This document shows, piece by piece, positions 7,972-16,400 of a stretch of 64,000 nucleotides of DNA. Position 1 is the first letter of the stretch, and each line of letters starts with the position of its first letter. Where the stretch lies: assembly GCA_913778905.1 (NCBI GenBank), contig CAJYYA010000009.1, positions 1-64,000 of the forward strand. The letters run 5' to 3'. The translations under genes were made by a program, and so were the position numbers. The DNA comes from an uncultured Naasia sp. GTDB taxonomy: Bacteria > Actinomycetota > Actinomycetes > Actinomycetales > Microbacteriaceae. The notes below the pieces were generated by a model that was not told the origin of the DNA, searched no databases, and saw only the letters and a program-made list of their open reading frames with translations.

Positions 7972-9473
7972 TTCTTGCCTTCCAGCATCGCGCGGCCGAC
8001 CTCGGCCTCGGTGGGGCGTCTGCCCGAATACTCGGCGACGATGCGACCGGCCGACATCACGAGCACGCGGTCGGCGATCTGCGTGACCTCCTCGATCTCA
8101 CTGGAGACGAGGAGCACGGCTCCCCCGGCGTCGCGCCGGGTGACGAGTTCGTTGCGTACGAAGGCGGTGGCGGCGATGTCGAGGCCGCGCGTGGGTTCGG
8201 CGCAGACGACGACTCCGGCGTCCTTCGAGAGCTCGCGGGCGAGCACCATCTTCTGCGCGTTTCCGCCGGAGAGGCGCTTGGCGAGCTGACGGGGTGAGGA
8301 CGCGCGCACGTCGAAGCGCCCCATGAGCGCCGTGGCGAGCCCCCCGATCCGTCTGCGTGAGAGGAAGCGGTCGGACCCGAGCGCGTCGTCGAGCCGCCCC
8401 ACGGCGATGTTGTCGGCGACGGACCAGTAGCCGGCCATGCCGCGGCCGATGCGGTCCTCGGGGATGTGAACGAGTCCGGCGGCGCGGACGGCGGCGGGGC
8501 TGCCGCCCGTCACGTCCGTCCCGGCGACCGAGACCGTGCCGCCGACGACGGCGCGGAGACCGGTGATGCCCTCGACGAGCTCGGTCTGGCCGTTCCCGGC
8601 GATGCCGAGGACCCCGACGATCTCGCCGGAGCGCACCTCGAGGCTGACGCCGTCGACGACGTCGAGTCCGCGGGCGCTGCGCAGACGCAGGTCGTCGACC
8701 TTGAGGCGCACCTCGCCGGGTGTGCCCATCTCGACGGTGCTGGGGGCGAAGTCGTCATTGCCCGTGATGAGGGCGGCGAGATCGGCGTTGGTCACCTCGT
8801 CGATGCGGTTCGCGGCGACCCGCTTGCCGCGCCGCAGCACCGTCACGCGGTCGGCGATGCGCCGCACCTCGCTGAGGTGGTGGCTGATGAGCACGACCGC
8901 GAGGCCGCTGGCCGCGAAGCCCCGGACGACCTCGAAGAAGCGCTCGGTTTCGGCGGGCGTCAGCACAGCGGTCGGCTCGTCGAGCACGAGGATGCGCACG
9001 TCCTTCGCGAGGGCCCGCAGGATCTCGACGCGCTGCTGGGCGCCGACCGAGAGCGAGCGCACCTTGTCGCGCGGCTTGACCTCGAGGCCGTACTCGGCGC
9101 TCAACCGTTCGACGGTGCGGATCTGCTCCGCCTCCTTCACGAACGGCCCCGCGTGAGCCTCGGTGCCGAGGAACACGTTCTCGGCGACCGTGAGGGAGGG
9201 AACCAATTTGAAGTGCTGGTGAACCATTCCGATACCCAGCGCGAGCGCCCGCTTCGGGGAGGTGACCTCGACGGCCTCGCCGTCGAGCTCGATGACCCCC
9301 TCGTCCGGGCGGATGAGCCCGAACAGGCAGTTCATGAGAGTGGATTTGCCCGCCCCGTTCTCCCCGAGGAGGGCGTGCACCTCTCCGGCATTGATCTCGA
9401 GGTCGACATGGTCGACCGCGGTCATGGTGCCGAAGCGCTTGACGATGTCGCGCATCTTGAGCGGCGGTTGCAC
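7968..9473 (-). CDS. ABC transporter ATP-binding protein (NupO/YufO-like)
   Basis: A 501-residue tandem ATPase with two nucleotide-binding domains. The first has Walker A GENGAGKS at residues 37-44, signature LSVGAQQR and Walker B ILVLDEPT. The second has a degenerate Walker A (GIAGNGQTE), signature LSGGNAQK and VVCAEPTRGLD, the usual asymmetry of sugar/nucleoside importers. It follows the binding-protein gene by 54 bp and precedes two permeases. Confidence 0.92.
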   Translation of the reverse strand: MQPPLKMRDIVKRFGTMTAVDHVDLEINAGEVHALLGENGAGKSTLMNCLFGLIRPDEGVIELDGEAVEVTSPKRALALGIGMVHQHFKLVPSLTVAENVFLGTEAHAGPFVKEAEQIRTVERLSAEYGLEVKPRDKVRSLSVGAQQRVEILRALAKDVRILVLDEPTAVLTPAETERFFEVVRGFAASGLAVVLISHHLSEVRRIADRVTVLRRGKRVAANRIDEVTNADLAALITGNDDFAPSTVEMGTPGEVRLKVDDLRLRSARGLDVVDGVSLEVRSGEIVGVLGIAGNGQTELVEGITGLRAVVGGTVSVAGTDVTGGSPAAVRAAGLVHIPEDRIGRGMAGYWSVADNIAVGRLDDALGSDRFLSRRRIGGLATALMGRFDVRASSPRQLAKRLSGGNAQKMVLARELSKDAGVVVCAEPTRGLDIAATAFVRNELVTRRDAGGAVLLVSSEIEEVTQIADRVLVMSAGRIVAEYSGRRPTEAEVGRAMLEGKK

Positions 9474-9527
9474 ACTTCCTCCAACGGATTCGAACGGGGC
9501 GGGCGGGTTCTGCAGAGAGGAACGGGC

Positions 9528-10568
9528 TCAGAGAGCCGTGTCCACCTTGATCTGGCCGTCGATGACCTGCTTCTTCAGGGCGTCGATCTGATCCTGGTAC
9601 TTCGCGGGGACGAGGTCGTCGTTGAACGCGATGCCGACACCGTCGTTCGCGATGTTCCCGGACGTGGTGGTGCCGAGCTCGAGCGTCCCATCCAGGTACT
9701 GCTGAATGCCCGTGTAGACGGTGTTGCCGACCGACTTGATGGCGCTGGCAGGAGTCGACTCGGGGTGGATGCCGTTCTGATTCGAGTCGGTGCCGATGGC
9801 GTAACGCCCCGCGTCCGCACCTGCCTGGAGCACGCCGAGACCGGCAGCACCCGCGACCTGGTAGACGACGTCGGCGCCGTCGTTGTACATCGCCGTGGTG
9901 ATGTCGTAGGCGCCCTGGGCGCTTTCGAAGTCGCCGACGAAACGGATGTCGACGGTGATGTTCGGCGAGACGGCCTTGGCGCCCTGCTCGTAGCCGACCG
10001 CGAAGTCGCGGATGACCGGGATGTCCAGTCCTCCGACGAGACCGATGCGGTTCGATCCCTTCGATCGGGGGAAGTCCGTGGGGTTGGTGCTGATCGCGGC
10101 CGCGAGCGCACCGACGAGGAATGCGCCCTCGTTCTGGGCGTAGGAGATCCCGGTCACGTTCGGACCGACCGAAGGCGAGTCGAAGATCAGGTACTTCTGG
10201 TCGGGGAACTGCTTGGCGACCTTCTCGAGCGTGGAGGCCATGACCGTCCCGCCCGTGACGATGAGCTGGTTGGAACCGCTCGCCGAGGCCTCGGTGAGGT
10301 TGCGCTCCCAGGCCGGGGCATCATCCGCTCCGGCCTCGATGACGGCCACCTTGACACCGAGGTCGGCGGCCGCGCGCTGCAGACCGTCGTTCGCGGAATC
10401 CATGAAGCTCTGGTCACCCAGCTGCCCGCTCAGGGGTGCGGAGATGTTGACCTCCCCAGAGGCTCCGGAGGATCCCCCGGAGGGCGTGGATCCGCCGGAG
10501 CAGCCGGCGAGGAGGAGGGACGAGCTCAGGACGAGGGCGGCGCCCGCGAGCCAGGCTGACTTCTTCAT
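9528..10568 (-). CDS. BMP-family substrate-binding lipoprotein
   Basis: A 346-residue exported lipoprotein: basic MKK start, hydrophobic core and lipobox LLAGC with Cys23 as lipidation site, then a Ser/Gly linker. The mature part matches the BmpA/PnrA (Med) family, whose members bind purine and pyrimidine nucleosides. DSPSVGPNVTGISYAQNEGAFLVG and IGLVGGLDIPVIRDFAVGYEQGA are characteristic blocks. Together with the downstream ATPase and permeases it forms a complete importer. Confidence 0.9.
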   Translation of the reverse strand: MKKSAWLAGAALVLSSSLLLAGCSGGSTPSGGSSGASGEVNISAPLSGQLGDQSFMDSANDGLQRAAADLGVKVAVIEAGADDAPAWERNLTEASASGSNQLIVTGGTVMASTLEKVAKQFPDQKYLIFDSPSVGPNVTGISYAQNEGAFLVGALAAAISTNPTDFPRSKGSNRIGLVGGLDIPVIRDFAVGYEQGAKAVSPNITVDIRFVGDFESAQGAYDITTAMYNDGADVVYQVAGAAGLGVLQAGADAGRYAIGTDSNQNGIHPESTPASAIKSVGNTVYTGIQQYLDGTLELGTTTSGNIANDGVGIAFNDDLVPAKYQDQIDALKKQVIDGQIKVDTAL

Positions 10569-10637
10569 GGTGTGCGTCTCTTTCGTTTCGGTGTGCAGGG
10601 GATGGTGCTGTGCGGTGCAGACCGGCTGTGGCCGGGG

Positions 10638-11477
10638 TCAGGAATCGCCGTTGACGGGAAGCACGTCGGCGTGGAAGTCATCGACGAGGCGCGCGATACC
10701 CGCGGCGTCCTCGATGTGCATGTAGTGCTTGAGCTGAGGGACGACGACGAAGCGGGAGTCGGGAATGCGAGCAGCGAGTTGCCCGGACATCGCCGGGGTC
10801 GACCCCAGGTCTCGCTCACCCGTCGCGATCAGGGTCGGAACCTCGACCTCGCCCGCGCGCTCCAGCTGGTCCGTCTCGACGAGCACCTCGTAAGCAGCGG
10901 CGTAGGCGGAGTGGTCGACGTGCGACACGATGGCCAGTTCAGCCTCGACGAGTTCCGGATGCTCGGCGCGGAAGACGTCCGTGAACCAGCGCTCCCCGCT
11001 CGCCGGCGCGAGCTCGGCGGGCGGTGTGGACCGGATGAGAGCGAGGCGGGTGCGGGCGCGATCGAGCTCGGCGGGTGTACGCCCCGCGATCGAGTTGAGG
11101 AGGACCAGGGACGCGACCCGCTCGGGCTCGGCGAGCGCGAAGGCGAGACCGATGACAGCACCGATCGAGAAGCCGACGATGCTGACGCGCTCGATCCCGA
11201 GCTCGTCGAGAAGGCGGACGAGATCCTCGACGAAGTCGCCGACGACGTACGGCCCGGCTGGAGCGTCCGAGGCACCGTGACCCCGGTAGTCGGGCATCAG
11301 GTAGCGCCTGCCCGGGGACAACCGGGGCACGAGTTCGGCCCATGTGTCGGCGGAACTCCCCACTCCGTGCAGCAGCACCACGACGGGTCCGCCGGACGCG
11401 CCGGCCTCGGCGTAGGCGAGACGGGGTGTCGAGTCGGAGAGCTGTCGCGGAGCGAGGAACCGTGGCGTCTGTTGCAT
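10638..11477 (-). CDS. Alpha/beta hydrolase, first gene of the leftward operon
   Basis: A 279-residue alpha/beta hydrolase. The oxyanion motif is LLHGVGSSADTW, the nucleophile elbow GFSIG carries the catalytic Ser, and the His is in QLKHYMHIED. The family includes PcaD lactonases and RutD-like aminoacrylate hydrolases. The ATG at 11477 was chosen because a consensus promoter (11488-11516) ends just upstream, leaving a very short or absent leader. A longer reading to 11618 would run through that promoter. It probably hydrolyses a lactone, ester or amide in the pathway of this locus; the substrate is unknown. Confidence 0.85.
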   Translation of the reverse strand: MQQTPRFLAPRQLSDSTPRLAYAEAGASGGPVVVLLHGVGSSADTWAELVPRLSPGRRYLMPDYRGHGASDAPAGPYVVGDFVEDLVRLLDELGIERVSIVGFSIGAVIGLAFALAEPERVASLVLLNSIAGRTPAELDRARTRLALIRSTPPAELAPASGERWFTDVFRAEHPELVEAELAIVSHVDHSAYAAAYEVLVETDQLERAGEVEVPTLIATGERDLGSTPAMSGQLAARIPDSRFVVVPQLKHYMHIEDAAGIARLVDDFHADVLPVNGDS

Positions 11478-11487
11478 GGTAGCGACG

Positions 11488-11516
11488 AGTATTGACACCC
11501 CCCGTTGTGATGTCAA
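11488..11516 (-). promoter_or_regulatory. Promoter of the leftward hydrolase-transporter operon
   Basis: On the minus strand TTGACA (11511-11516) is followed after exactly 17 bp by AATACT (11488-11493), about ten bases before the hydrolase ATG. The -35 hexamer and a TGTCAA copy at 11492-11497 (minus strand) form a TTGACA...TGTCAA inverted repeat that spans the promoter and could serve as an additional operator. Confidence 0.6.
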
Positions 11517-11580
11517 CACCCCAGCTTTTGCGATTTCGAAACTGCAACATCCCCGTAACACAGGGCGATAGAGATCGTTA

Positions 11581-11590
11581 CTTGCATGCC
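11581..11590. promoter_or_regulatory. Partial GntR operator, upstream copy
   Basis: CTTGCATGCC matches nine bases of the palindrome CTTGCATGCAAG found at 11634. The dyad centres are 53 bp apart, about five helical turns. This copy lies upstream of the -35 of the regulator promoter and between the two divergent promoters, so a looping or dual-control role is plausible. Confidence 0.5.
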
Positions 11591-11602
11591 AGTGCGTTGC
11601 CG

Positions 11603-11631
11603 TTGACAGCATCCTCACCGCGCCATATGTT
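11603..11631 (+). promoter_or_regulatory. Promoter of the GntR-DUF1185-hydrolase operon
   Basis: TTGACA at 11603-11608, a 17-bp spacer and TATGTT at 11626-11631 form a near-consensus housekeeping promoter. Transcription would start near 11638, inside the CTTGCATGCAAG palindrome, which is a classic repressor position. Confidence 0.7.
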
Positions 11632-11633
11632 CA

Positions 11634-11645
11634 CTTGCATGCAAG
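11634..11645. promoter_or_regulatory. GntR operator CTTGCATGCAAG overlapping the transcription start
   Basis: A perfect 12-bp palindrome directly after the -10 box and just before the AGAGG ribosome binding site (11644-11648) of the GntR gene. FCD-type GntR repressors bind short palindromes of this kind, so autorepression is likely, relieved by a pathway metabolite. Confidence 0.6.
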
Positions 11646-11653
11646 AGGACGTG

Positions 11654-12328
11654 ATGCTCGAGGCGCAGAGCATGCAGCTCATGGTGGCCGACCGACTCCG
11701 CGCTCGGATCATCGCGGGCGACCTCGAAACGGGCGTCGGACTCTCGGAGATCGCTCTCGCCGCCGAATACGGGGTGAGTCGCACCCCCGTCCGCGAAGCC
11801 CTCAAGCAGCTGCAGACCGAAGGGCTCGTCGAGATCCGACCCCGGGTCGGCACCTTCGTCTCGACTCCGACCCGCGCGGACATCGTGGAGCTCTTCCAGA
11901 TGAAGGAGATCCTGGAGGGCGCCGCGGCTCGACTCTTCGCCGCGCGAGGCGAGATCCCGGAGCTCGAGGCCCTCCGCCGCAACCTCGAGACATCCGACGA
12001 GGCCGTCGCCCGGGGCGATGTCGCCGGCTACGCGGCCCAGGTCGGCGACTTCCACGACCTGATCGTGCGTGGGTCCGGCAATCGCAAGCTGGTGACGCAC
12101 TACACGATGCTCATGAACCAGCTCGCCTACCCCCGCCTCGTCGCGACCTCGCTCTCCCGCCCCGGTCGACTCGGGGAGAGCGACGCCGAACACGGCCGCG
12201 TCCTCGCGATGATCGTGGCCAAAGACGAGTGGACCGCCGAGCGGCTCATGCGCGAGCACGTGCGCGCCAGCCAGGAGGCGCTCCTCGGAGCCATGGTCTT
12301 CGCCGGCGACGCGGACGCGCGGTCATGA
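11654..12328 (+). CDS. FadR/FCD-family GntR transcriptional regulator
   Basis: A 224-residue regulator: N-terminal winged helix with LSEIALAAEYGVSRTPVREALKQLQTEGLVEI, then an FCD helical ligand domain in which FHDLI and DAEHGRVLAMI and REHV supply the usual metal/ligand-binding Asp and His residues. The ATG at 11654 (or GTG at 11651) was preferred over an ATG at 11639 because AGAGG lies at proper distance and the earlier ATG sits inside the operator. Members of this group typically repress catabolic operons and respond to small carboxylates. It probably controls both divergent operons. The stop overlaps the next start (ATGA). Confidence 0.9.
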   Translation: MLEAQSMQLMVADRLRARIIAGDLETGVGLSEIALAAEYGVSRTPVREALKQLQTEGLVEIRPRVGTFVSTPTRADIVELFQMKEILEGAAARLFAARGEIPELEALRRNLETSDEAVARGDVAGYAAQVGDFHDLIVRGSGNRKLVTHYTMLMNQLAYPRLVATSLSRPGRLGESDAEHGRVLAMIVAKDEWTAERLMREHVRASQEALLGAMVFAGDADARS

Positions 12329-12903
12329 CGACGCCGCGCGTCATCTGTGTGACCCGCGAGGAGGTCCTCTCCGACGCGGGTCGATCGACGGAACAAGCGC
12401 TCGTGCGCGTCGCCGTGGCTGCGGCGATCAGAAACCCGTGGGTGGGCCGCGACGTCGACGACCTGACGACCGAGGTGCGCGTGTTGGCACCTCCCCTCGC
12501 GCAGACGATGATGCGCCGGGCGCTCGACGCGCTCGGCGGGCCCGTCGAGGCGTTCGGTAAGGCCGTCGTCGTCGGTCTCGCCGGGGAGACTGAGCACGGC
12601 GATGCGCTCGTGCACAATCCGTTCTTCTCGAACGTGGTCCGTCTCGGGGCCGCGGGCACCTCGGTCATCGCGTCCACCGAGACGCGGGGCCCCGCCGGGA
12701 CCTCCCTGGCCGTGCCTCTGTGCCACGTCACCGCCGCGAGTACCCGCTCGCATTATCAAGGTATGGCCGTCCGAGTCCCGGATGCTCCCCATGACGACGA
12801 GATCCTGGTCGTCGTCGCCCTCGCGGGCGGCGGCCGACTGCATTCCCGCATCGGCGACCGCACGACGGATCCCGACTTCGACCCGACTCCCTGGAGACCG
12901 TGA
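12325..12903 (+). CDS. DUF1185 ('amino acid synthesis') family protein, first paralogue
   Basis: A 192-residue soluble protein starting at the ATG that overlaps the GntR stop. It shares blocks with its neighbour: AAIRNPW, EAFGKAVVVGLAGETEHG, LVHN, STRSHYQGMAVRVPDAPHDDEI and ALAGGGRLHSR. This pattern is that of the DUF1185 family (BB2672-like fold), whose biochemical role I do not know; the Pfam name 'amino acid synthesis' is not evidence. Conserved Lys (GKA), Glu-His and C-terminal Gly-Gly-Arg-x-His residues look like an active site. Context suggests a hydrolase or isomerase step on a cyclic amide, as inference. Confidence 0.75.
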   Translation: MTTPRVICVTREEVLSDAGRSTEQALVRVAVAAAIRNPWVGRDVDDLTTEVRVLAPPLAQTMMRRALDALGGPVEAFGKAVVVGLAGETEHGDALVHNPFFSNVVRLGAAGTSVIASTETRGPAGTSLAVPLCHVTAASTRSHYQGMAVRVPDAPHDDEILVVVALAGGGRLHSRIGDRTTDPDFDPTPWRP

Positions 12904-12906
12904 CCC

Positions 12907-13458
12907 ATGCACCTGCGATCCATCGTGACCGACGTCTACGAGACACTCGTCGAGGGCGGCGAACCGCTCGACACCCCGCTACGCGTGGCTGTCGTCTCGG
13001 CCGTGATCCGCAACCCGTGGGCGGGCGAAGGCTTCGTCGCCGACCTGAACCCGGGCATCGCCGCGACCGCCCCCGAACTCGGCCGTCTGCTCGCGCCGCG
13101 TGTCGTCGAGGCCCTCGGCGCACCGGCCGAGGCCTACGGCAAAGCGGCGATCGTCGGACTCGACGGCGACATCGAGCACGGATCCGGGCTGATCCACACC
13201 CTCGACTTCGGCGACCACCTGCGCACCCTCATCGGCGCCACGACCCTCCTCCCGGCCGTCGAGAAGCGGGCCCACGCGGGCGCGACGTTCGACATCCCGA
13301 TGAAACACATCACCGATCAGACGACCCGGTCGCATCACCAGAGCGTGGAGGTCCGCCTCGCCGATGCGCCCCACCCGGACGAGATCGTCGTCTCTCTCGC
13401 CCTGTCGTCGGGTGGACGCCCGCACGCCCGACTCACCCCCTACGCACCCCGCCCCTGA
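12907..13458 (+). CDS. DUF1185 family protein, second paralogue
   Basis: A 183-residue paralogue of the preceding gene, starting three bases after its stop. It has the full-length N-terminus ([18 protein letters not shown]), then [57 protein letters not shown] and [11 protein letters not shown]. The first copy has a diverged N-terminus (TREEVLSDAG) and an extra acidic tail. Tandem, translationally adjacent paralogues suggest a heteromeric complex. The family role is unknown. Confidence 0.78.
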   Translation: MHLRSIVTDVYETLVEGGEPLDTPLRVAVVSAVIRNPWAGEGFVADLNPGIAATAPELGRLLAPRVVEALGAPAEAYGKAAIVGLDGDIEHGSGLIHTLDFGDHLRTLIGATTLLPAVEKRAHAGATFDIPMKHITDQTTRSHHQSVEVRLADAPHPDEIVVSLALSSGGRPHARLTPYAPRP

Positions 13459-13504
13459 CCACCCCTCATCCGACCAGATCGCGCAGAGTAAGGAAGCATC
13501 AGAT

Positions 13505-14422
13505 ATGACCAAGGACATCAAAGTCAGCTTCGGCGTGGACGTCGACGCCGTCGCCGGATGGCTCGGCTCCTACGGCGGTGAGGACAGCCTGCAGGACATC
13601 CAGCGCGGCCTCTTCGCCGGCGAGATCGGCATCCCCCGCCTGGTCAAGATGTTCGGCCGCTACGACGTGAAGGCGACCTTCTTCACGCCCGGCCACTCGA
13701 TCGAGACCTTCCCCGAGGCGATGAAGATGGTCGTCGACGCGGGCCATGAGATCGGCGCGCACGGCTACTCGCATGAGAACCCCCGCGACATGTCGCCGCA
13801 GCAGGAGCGCGACGTGCTCGCCCGCTCCATCGAGCTGATCGAGGAGCTCTCCGGCTCGCGCCCGACCGGGTACATCGCCCCCTGGGGCGAGATGACCACG
13901 ATCACCGCCGACCTGCTGCTCGAGGCGGGATTCACCTACGACCGCACCCAGGTGCTGCACGACTTCCAGCCCTTCTACGCGCGCACCGGTGACAGCTGGA
14001 CGAAGATCGATTACACGAAGACCGCCGCCGAATGGATGAAGCCGGTCGTGCGCGGAACCGAGATCCCGCTCGTCAGCCTCGCGTTCAACTGGTACCTCGA
14101 CGACCTGCCGCCGATGATGTTCGTCAAGAGCTCGCCCAACAGCTACGGGTTCGCCAACCCGCGCGACATCGAGCAGCTGTGGAAGGACCAGTTCGACTGG
14201 GTCTACCGCGAGTACGACTACGCGTCGTTCCCGATCTGCATCCACCCCGACGTATCGGGGCGCCCGCAGGTGCTCCTCATGCTCGAGCGCCTCATCGAGT
14301 ACATGCTCGGCCACGACGGCGTGACCATCGAGACCTGCGACGCCATCGTCGAGGACTTCCGTCGCCGCTACCCGTTCGACGAGGCGCCCAAGTACCCGTT
14401 CGACCGCGAATTCCGCGCCTGA
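13505..14422 (+). CDS. Polysaccharide-deacetylase-fold metal hydrolase (HpPgdA/PuuE/cyclic-imidase type)
   Basis: A 305-residue NodB-fold protein without signal peptide. Metal ligands are readable: Asp12/Asp14 in SFGVDVDAV, then His86 and His90 in AHGYSHEN, the spacing seen in Helicobacter HpPgdA. A C-terminal [11 protein letters not shown] block supplies the catalytic His. This cytoplasmic branch also contains PuuE allantoinases and metal-dependent cyclic imide hydrolases, so ring opening of a cyclic ureide or imide fits better here than sugar deacetylation. AAGGAAG precedes the ATG at 13505. It lies between DUF1185 genes and an asparaginase-family gene. Confidence 0.8.
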   Translation: MTKDIKVSFGVDVDAVAGWLGSYGGEDSLQDIQRGLFAGEIGIPRLVKMFGRYDVKATFFTPGHSIETFPEAMKMVVDAGHEIGAHGYSHENPRDMSPQQERDVLARSIELIEELSGSRPTGYIAPWGEMTTITADLLLEAGFTYDRTQVLHDFQPFYARTGDSWTKIDYTKTAAEWMKPVVRGTEIPLVSLAFNWYLDDLPPMMFVKSSPNSYGFANPRDIEQLWKDQFDWVYREYDYASFPICIHPDVSGRPQVLLMLERLIEYMLGHDGVTIETCDAIVEDFRRRYPFDEAPKYPFDREFRA

Positions 14423-14436
14423 CGCCCGGGCCCGCC

Positions 14437-15456
14437 GTGTCCCCCACTCGAGCACCCGCCGTACCTCCGCGAATAGTCGTGCTCGCGCTCGGCGGGACGA
14501 TCGGTGCGCCCGTCGACGCGGCAGGGTCGAACTCGACCCTGCGCGTCGACGCGGCGGACCTCGTGGCGACGCTGGGCATCGGCGCGGAGACGGTTCGCCT
14601 GGAGCCCGAGACCTTCCGCCGGGTCATGTCGGCCGATATCGGCTGGGACGATGTCACCGCGCTGGCCGAACGGATCCGCTCGCTGTCTCGCGACGGAGTC
14701 GACGGGGTAGTGGTGACGCAGGGCACCGACACCCTCGAGGAATCCGCGTTCCTCCTCGACCTCCTCCTCGACGTGGCGATCCCGGTCGTCGTCACCGGCG
14801 CCATGCGGAACCCCGGGCGCGCGGGAGCCGACGGCCCCGCCAACCTGGCGGACGCCATCCGCGTGGCGTGCTCCGCGGAAGCCGTCTCGGCCGGCGTCCT
14901 CGTCGTGATGGCGGGCAGCATCCACCGCGCGCGGACTGTGCAGAAGACCCATACCTCGTCACTCGGAGCGTTCGCCTCCCACGCCGCGGGACCGGTCGGA
15001 TCGGTCACCGAGAGTCGCGTGCATCTTCGTTGGTCGAGCGCGTCACGCGCACCGACCTGGACGCCGACGAGCTCGGCTGCCCCCCGGGTGACACTTCTAC
15101 GACTGTCGCTCGGGGACGACCCCGCCGTGATCGACGCCGTCACCGGGCTGGACCCGGACGGACTCGTCGTCGAGGTCTACGGAGCAGGCCACGTCGGGGC
15201 GCGCTGCGTCGAAGCTCTCTCGCGCGCCGCCGACCGGATGCCGGTGGTCTTCTGCTCCCGGACCGGAGCCGGGGCTCTCTACCGGACGACAGGTGACTAT
15301 CCGGGATCCGAGGGTGACCTCCTGCGCCGGGGCCTCATCCCCGCGGACCACCTCGATGGCCTGAAGGCACGCCTTCTCCTCATGGCGGTCCTCGCCTCCG
15401 GGGTTAGGGACCGCGTCCGCATCGCGGCGGCCTTCGACGACATCGCCTCGACTTGA
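14437..15456 (+). CDS. Asparaginase/glutaminase family amidohydrolase
   Basis: A 339-residue protein from GTG 14437. The first catalytic threonine is in LGGTIGAP (Thr21) and the second motif is VVTQGTDTLEESAF (Thr97-Asp98), followed by VTGAMRNPGRAGADGPANL, all diagnostic of the L-asparaginase family. The glycine after GGTI replaces the usual alanine. No signal peptide, hence cytoplasmic. As last gene of the rightward operon, 14 bp after the ring-opening hydrolase, it probably hydrolyses the amide produced by that step rather than asparagine itself; this is inference. Confidence 0.82.
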   Translation: MSPTRAPAVPPRIVVLALGGTIGAPVDAAGSNSTLRVDAADLVATLGIGAETVRLEPETFRRVMSADIGWDDVTALAERIRSLSRDGVDGVVVTQGTDTLEESAFLLDLLLDVAIPVVVTGAMRNPGRAGADGPANLADAIRVACSAEAVSAGVLVVMAGSIHRARTVQKTHTSSLGAFASHAAGPVGSVTESRVHLRWSSASRAPTWTPTSSAAPRVTLLRLSLGDDPAVIDAVTGLDPDGLVVEVYGAGHVGARCVEALSRAADRMPVVFCSRTGAGALYRTTGDYPGSEGDLLRRGLIPADHLDGLKARLLLMAVLASGVRDRVRIAAAFDDIAST

Positions 15457-15495
15457 GCGCTCCGTCCGCTGGAGAGGTCGCCTCGCACTCGGACA

Positions 15496-15599
15496 CCCTT
15501 CATTTCGCTGCGCTCAATGGGCGGGCACACCTGCCCATCGAGCGCAGCGAAATGCAAGGGGAGACACGCCCGCCCATTGAGCGCAGCGAAATGAAGAGG
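15496..15599. repeat. REP-like palindromes, family GCGCTCAATGGGC (copy B)
   Basis: Three modules: one forward (CATTTCGCTGCGCTCAATGG at about 15501) and two reverse (CATCGAGCGCAGCGAAATGC and CATTGAGCGCAGCGAAATGA). The first two form a hairpin of about 28 bp with a short loop. It lies between the convergent asparaginase-family and LmeA-like genes and may also act as a transcription terminator. Confidence 0.8.
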
Positions 15600-15611
15600 T
15601 GAGGGCGCCCG

Positions 15612-16400
15612 TCAGGAGCAGGTGCCGGTACGGGCCAGCGCGTCGGAGTCGACGCTGAGATCCTGAGCCGAGATCCGGACGACTGCATCCGTGCCACGGA
15701 GTTCGACGGAGTCGAGCTTCACCTGCTCGGGCAGATACTGGGCCACGCACACGGAGAGGCCGTCCGGCACGATGAGATTGAGCAGTTCGATGCCGTCGAG
15801 CTGGACGAGACCGGCCTGCACCGACGCCGTCTCCGGTCGGAAGACGATCGATCCCGCATCGACGGCCGGCTTCGCGGTGACTGCCAGGGTGATGTCCTGA
15901 CCCAGCACGGAAGTCGTCGTCGAGTAGGCCAGAGCTCCGTCGCCGATGGAGACGTCGCCCGGGACGCCCTGAGCTGCGATGAGACCGGCAACGGTGGCAC
16001 CCGGAACGGTGACCTCCCCCTGGGCGCTCCCGATCGTGCCCGCGATCCGAGTCCCATCGATCGGCACTCCGGCGAGAGCCGCGTCGGCTCGGACGGGCAG
16101 GCCGGCGACGGTCAGGTTCGTCGAGCTCAGTCGGACATCGTCGAACCGGCCCGCCGCGTACTGCTGCAGGAACGAGATCCCACCGATCCGGACATCGATG
16201 TCACCCTCGACCCCCTCCGGCAGCTGCTTCTCGATACCCGCCGCCACCTGCTCCTGCGCGTAGGCGCGGATGGCCATATCGGCGACGATCGCGGCCGCGA
16301 CGAGCAGGAAGAGAATGATCGCGGCGACCAACCACCGGCGCCCGGTGTGCTTTCGGCGCGGCGGCTCGGAGGGCAGGCGCTCCCCTTCGGGGAGGCTCAC
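15612..16400 (-). CDS. LmeA-like (DUF2993) phospholipid-binding protein
   Basis: A 262-residue protein starting at GTG 16400, which overlaps the argS stop (GTGA). A basic N-terminus is followed by one membrane helix (residues 24-42) and an extracytoplasmic domain with repeated '[38 protein letters not shown]' type strands, the DUF2993/LmeA pattern. Characterised mycobacterial LmeA binds phosphoinositides and aids lipomannan maturation. Here a role in envelope lipoglycan metabolism is plausible. The protein ends RTGTCS. Confidence 0.7.
   Translation of the reverse strand: MSLPEGERLPSEPPRRKHTGRRWLVAAIILFLLVAAAIVADMAIRAYAQEQVAAGIEKQLPEGVEGDIDVRIGGISFLQQYAAGRFDDVRLSSTNLTVAGLPVRADAALAGVPIDGTRIAGTIGSAQGEVTVPGATVAGLIAAQGVPGDVSIGDGALAYSTTTSVLGQDITLAVTAKPAVDAGSIVFRPETASVQAGLVQLDGIELLNLIVPDGLSVCVAQYLPEQVKLDSVELRGTDAVVRISAQDLSVDSDALARTGTCS

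Noticed and set aside
8466-10559. 697-codon plus-strand open frame
   Set aside because: Antisense to the ABC ATPase and BMP lipoprotein, composition unlike a protein, no motifs.
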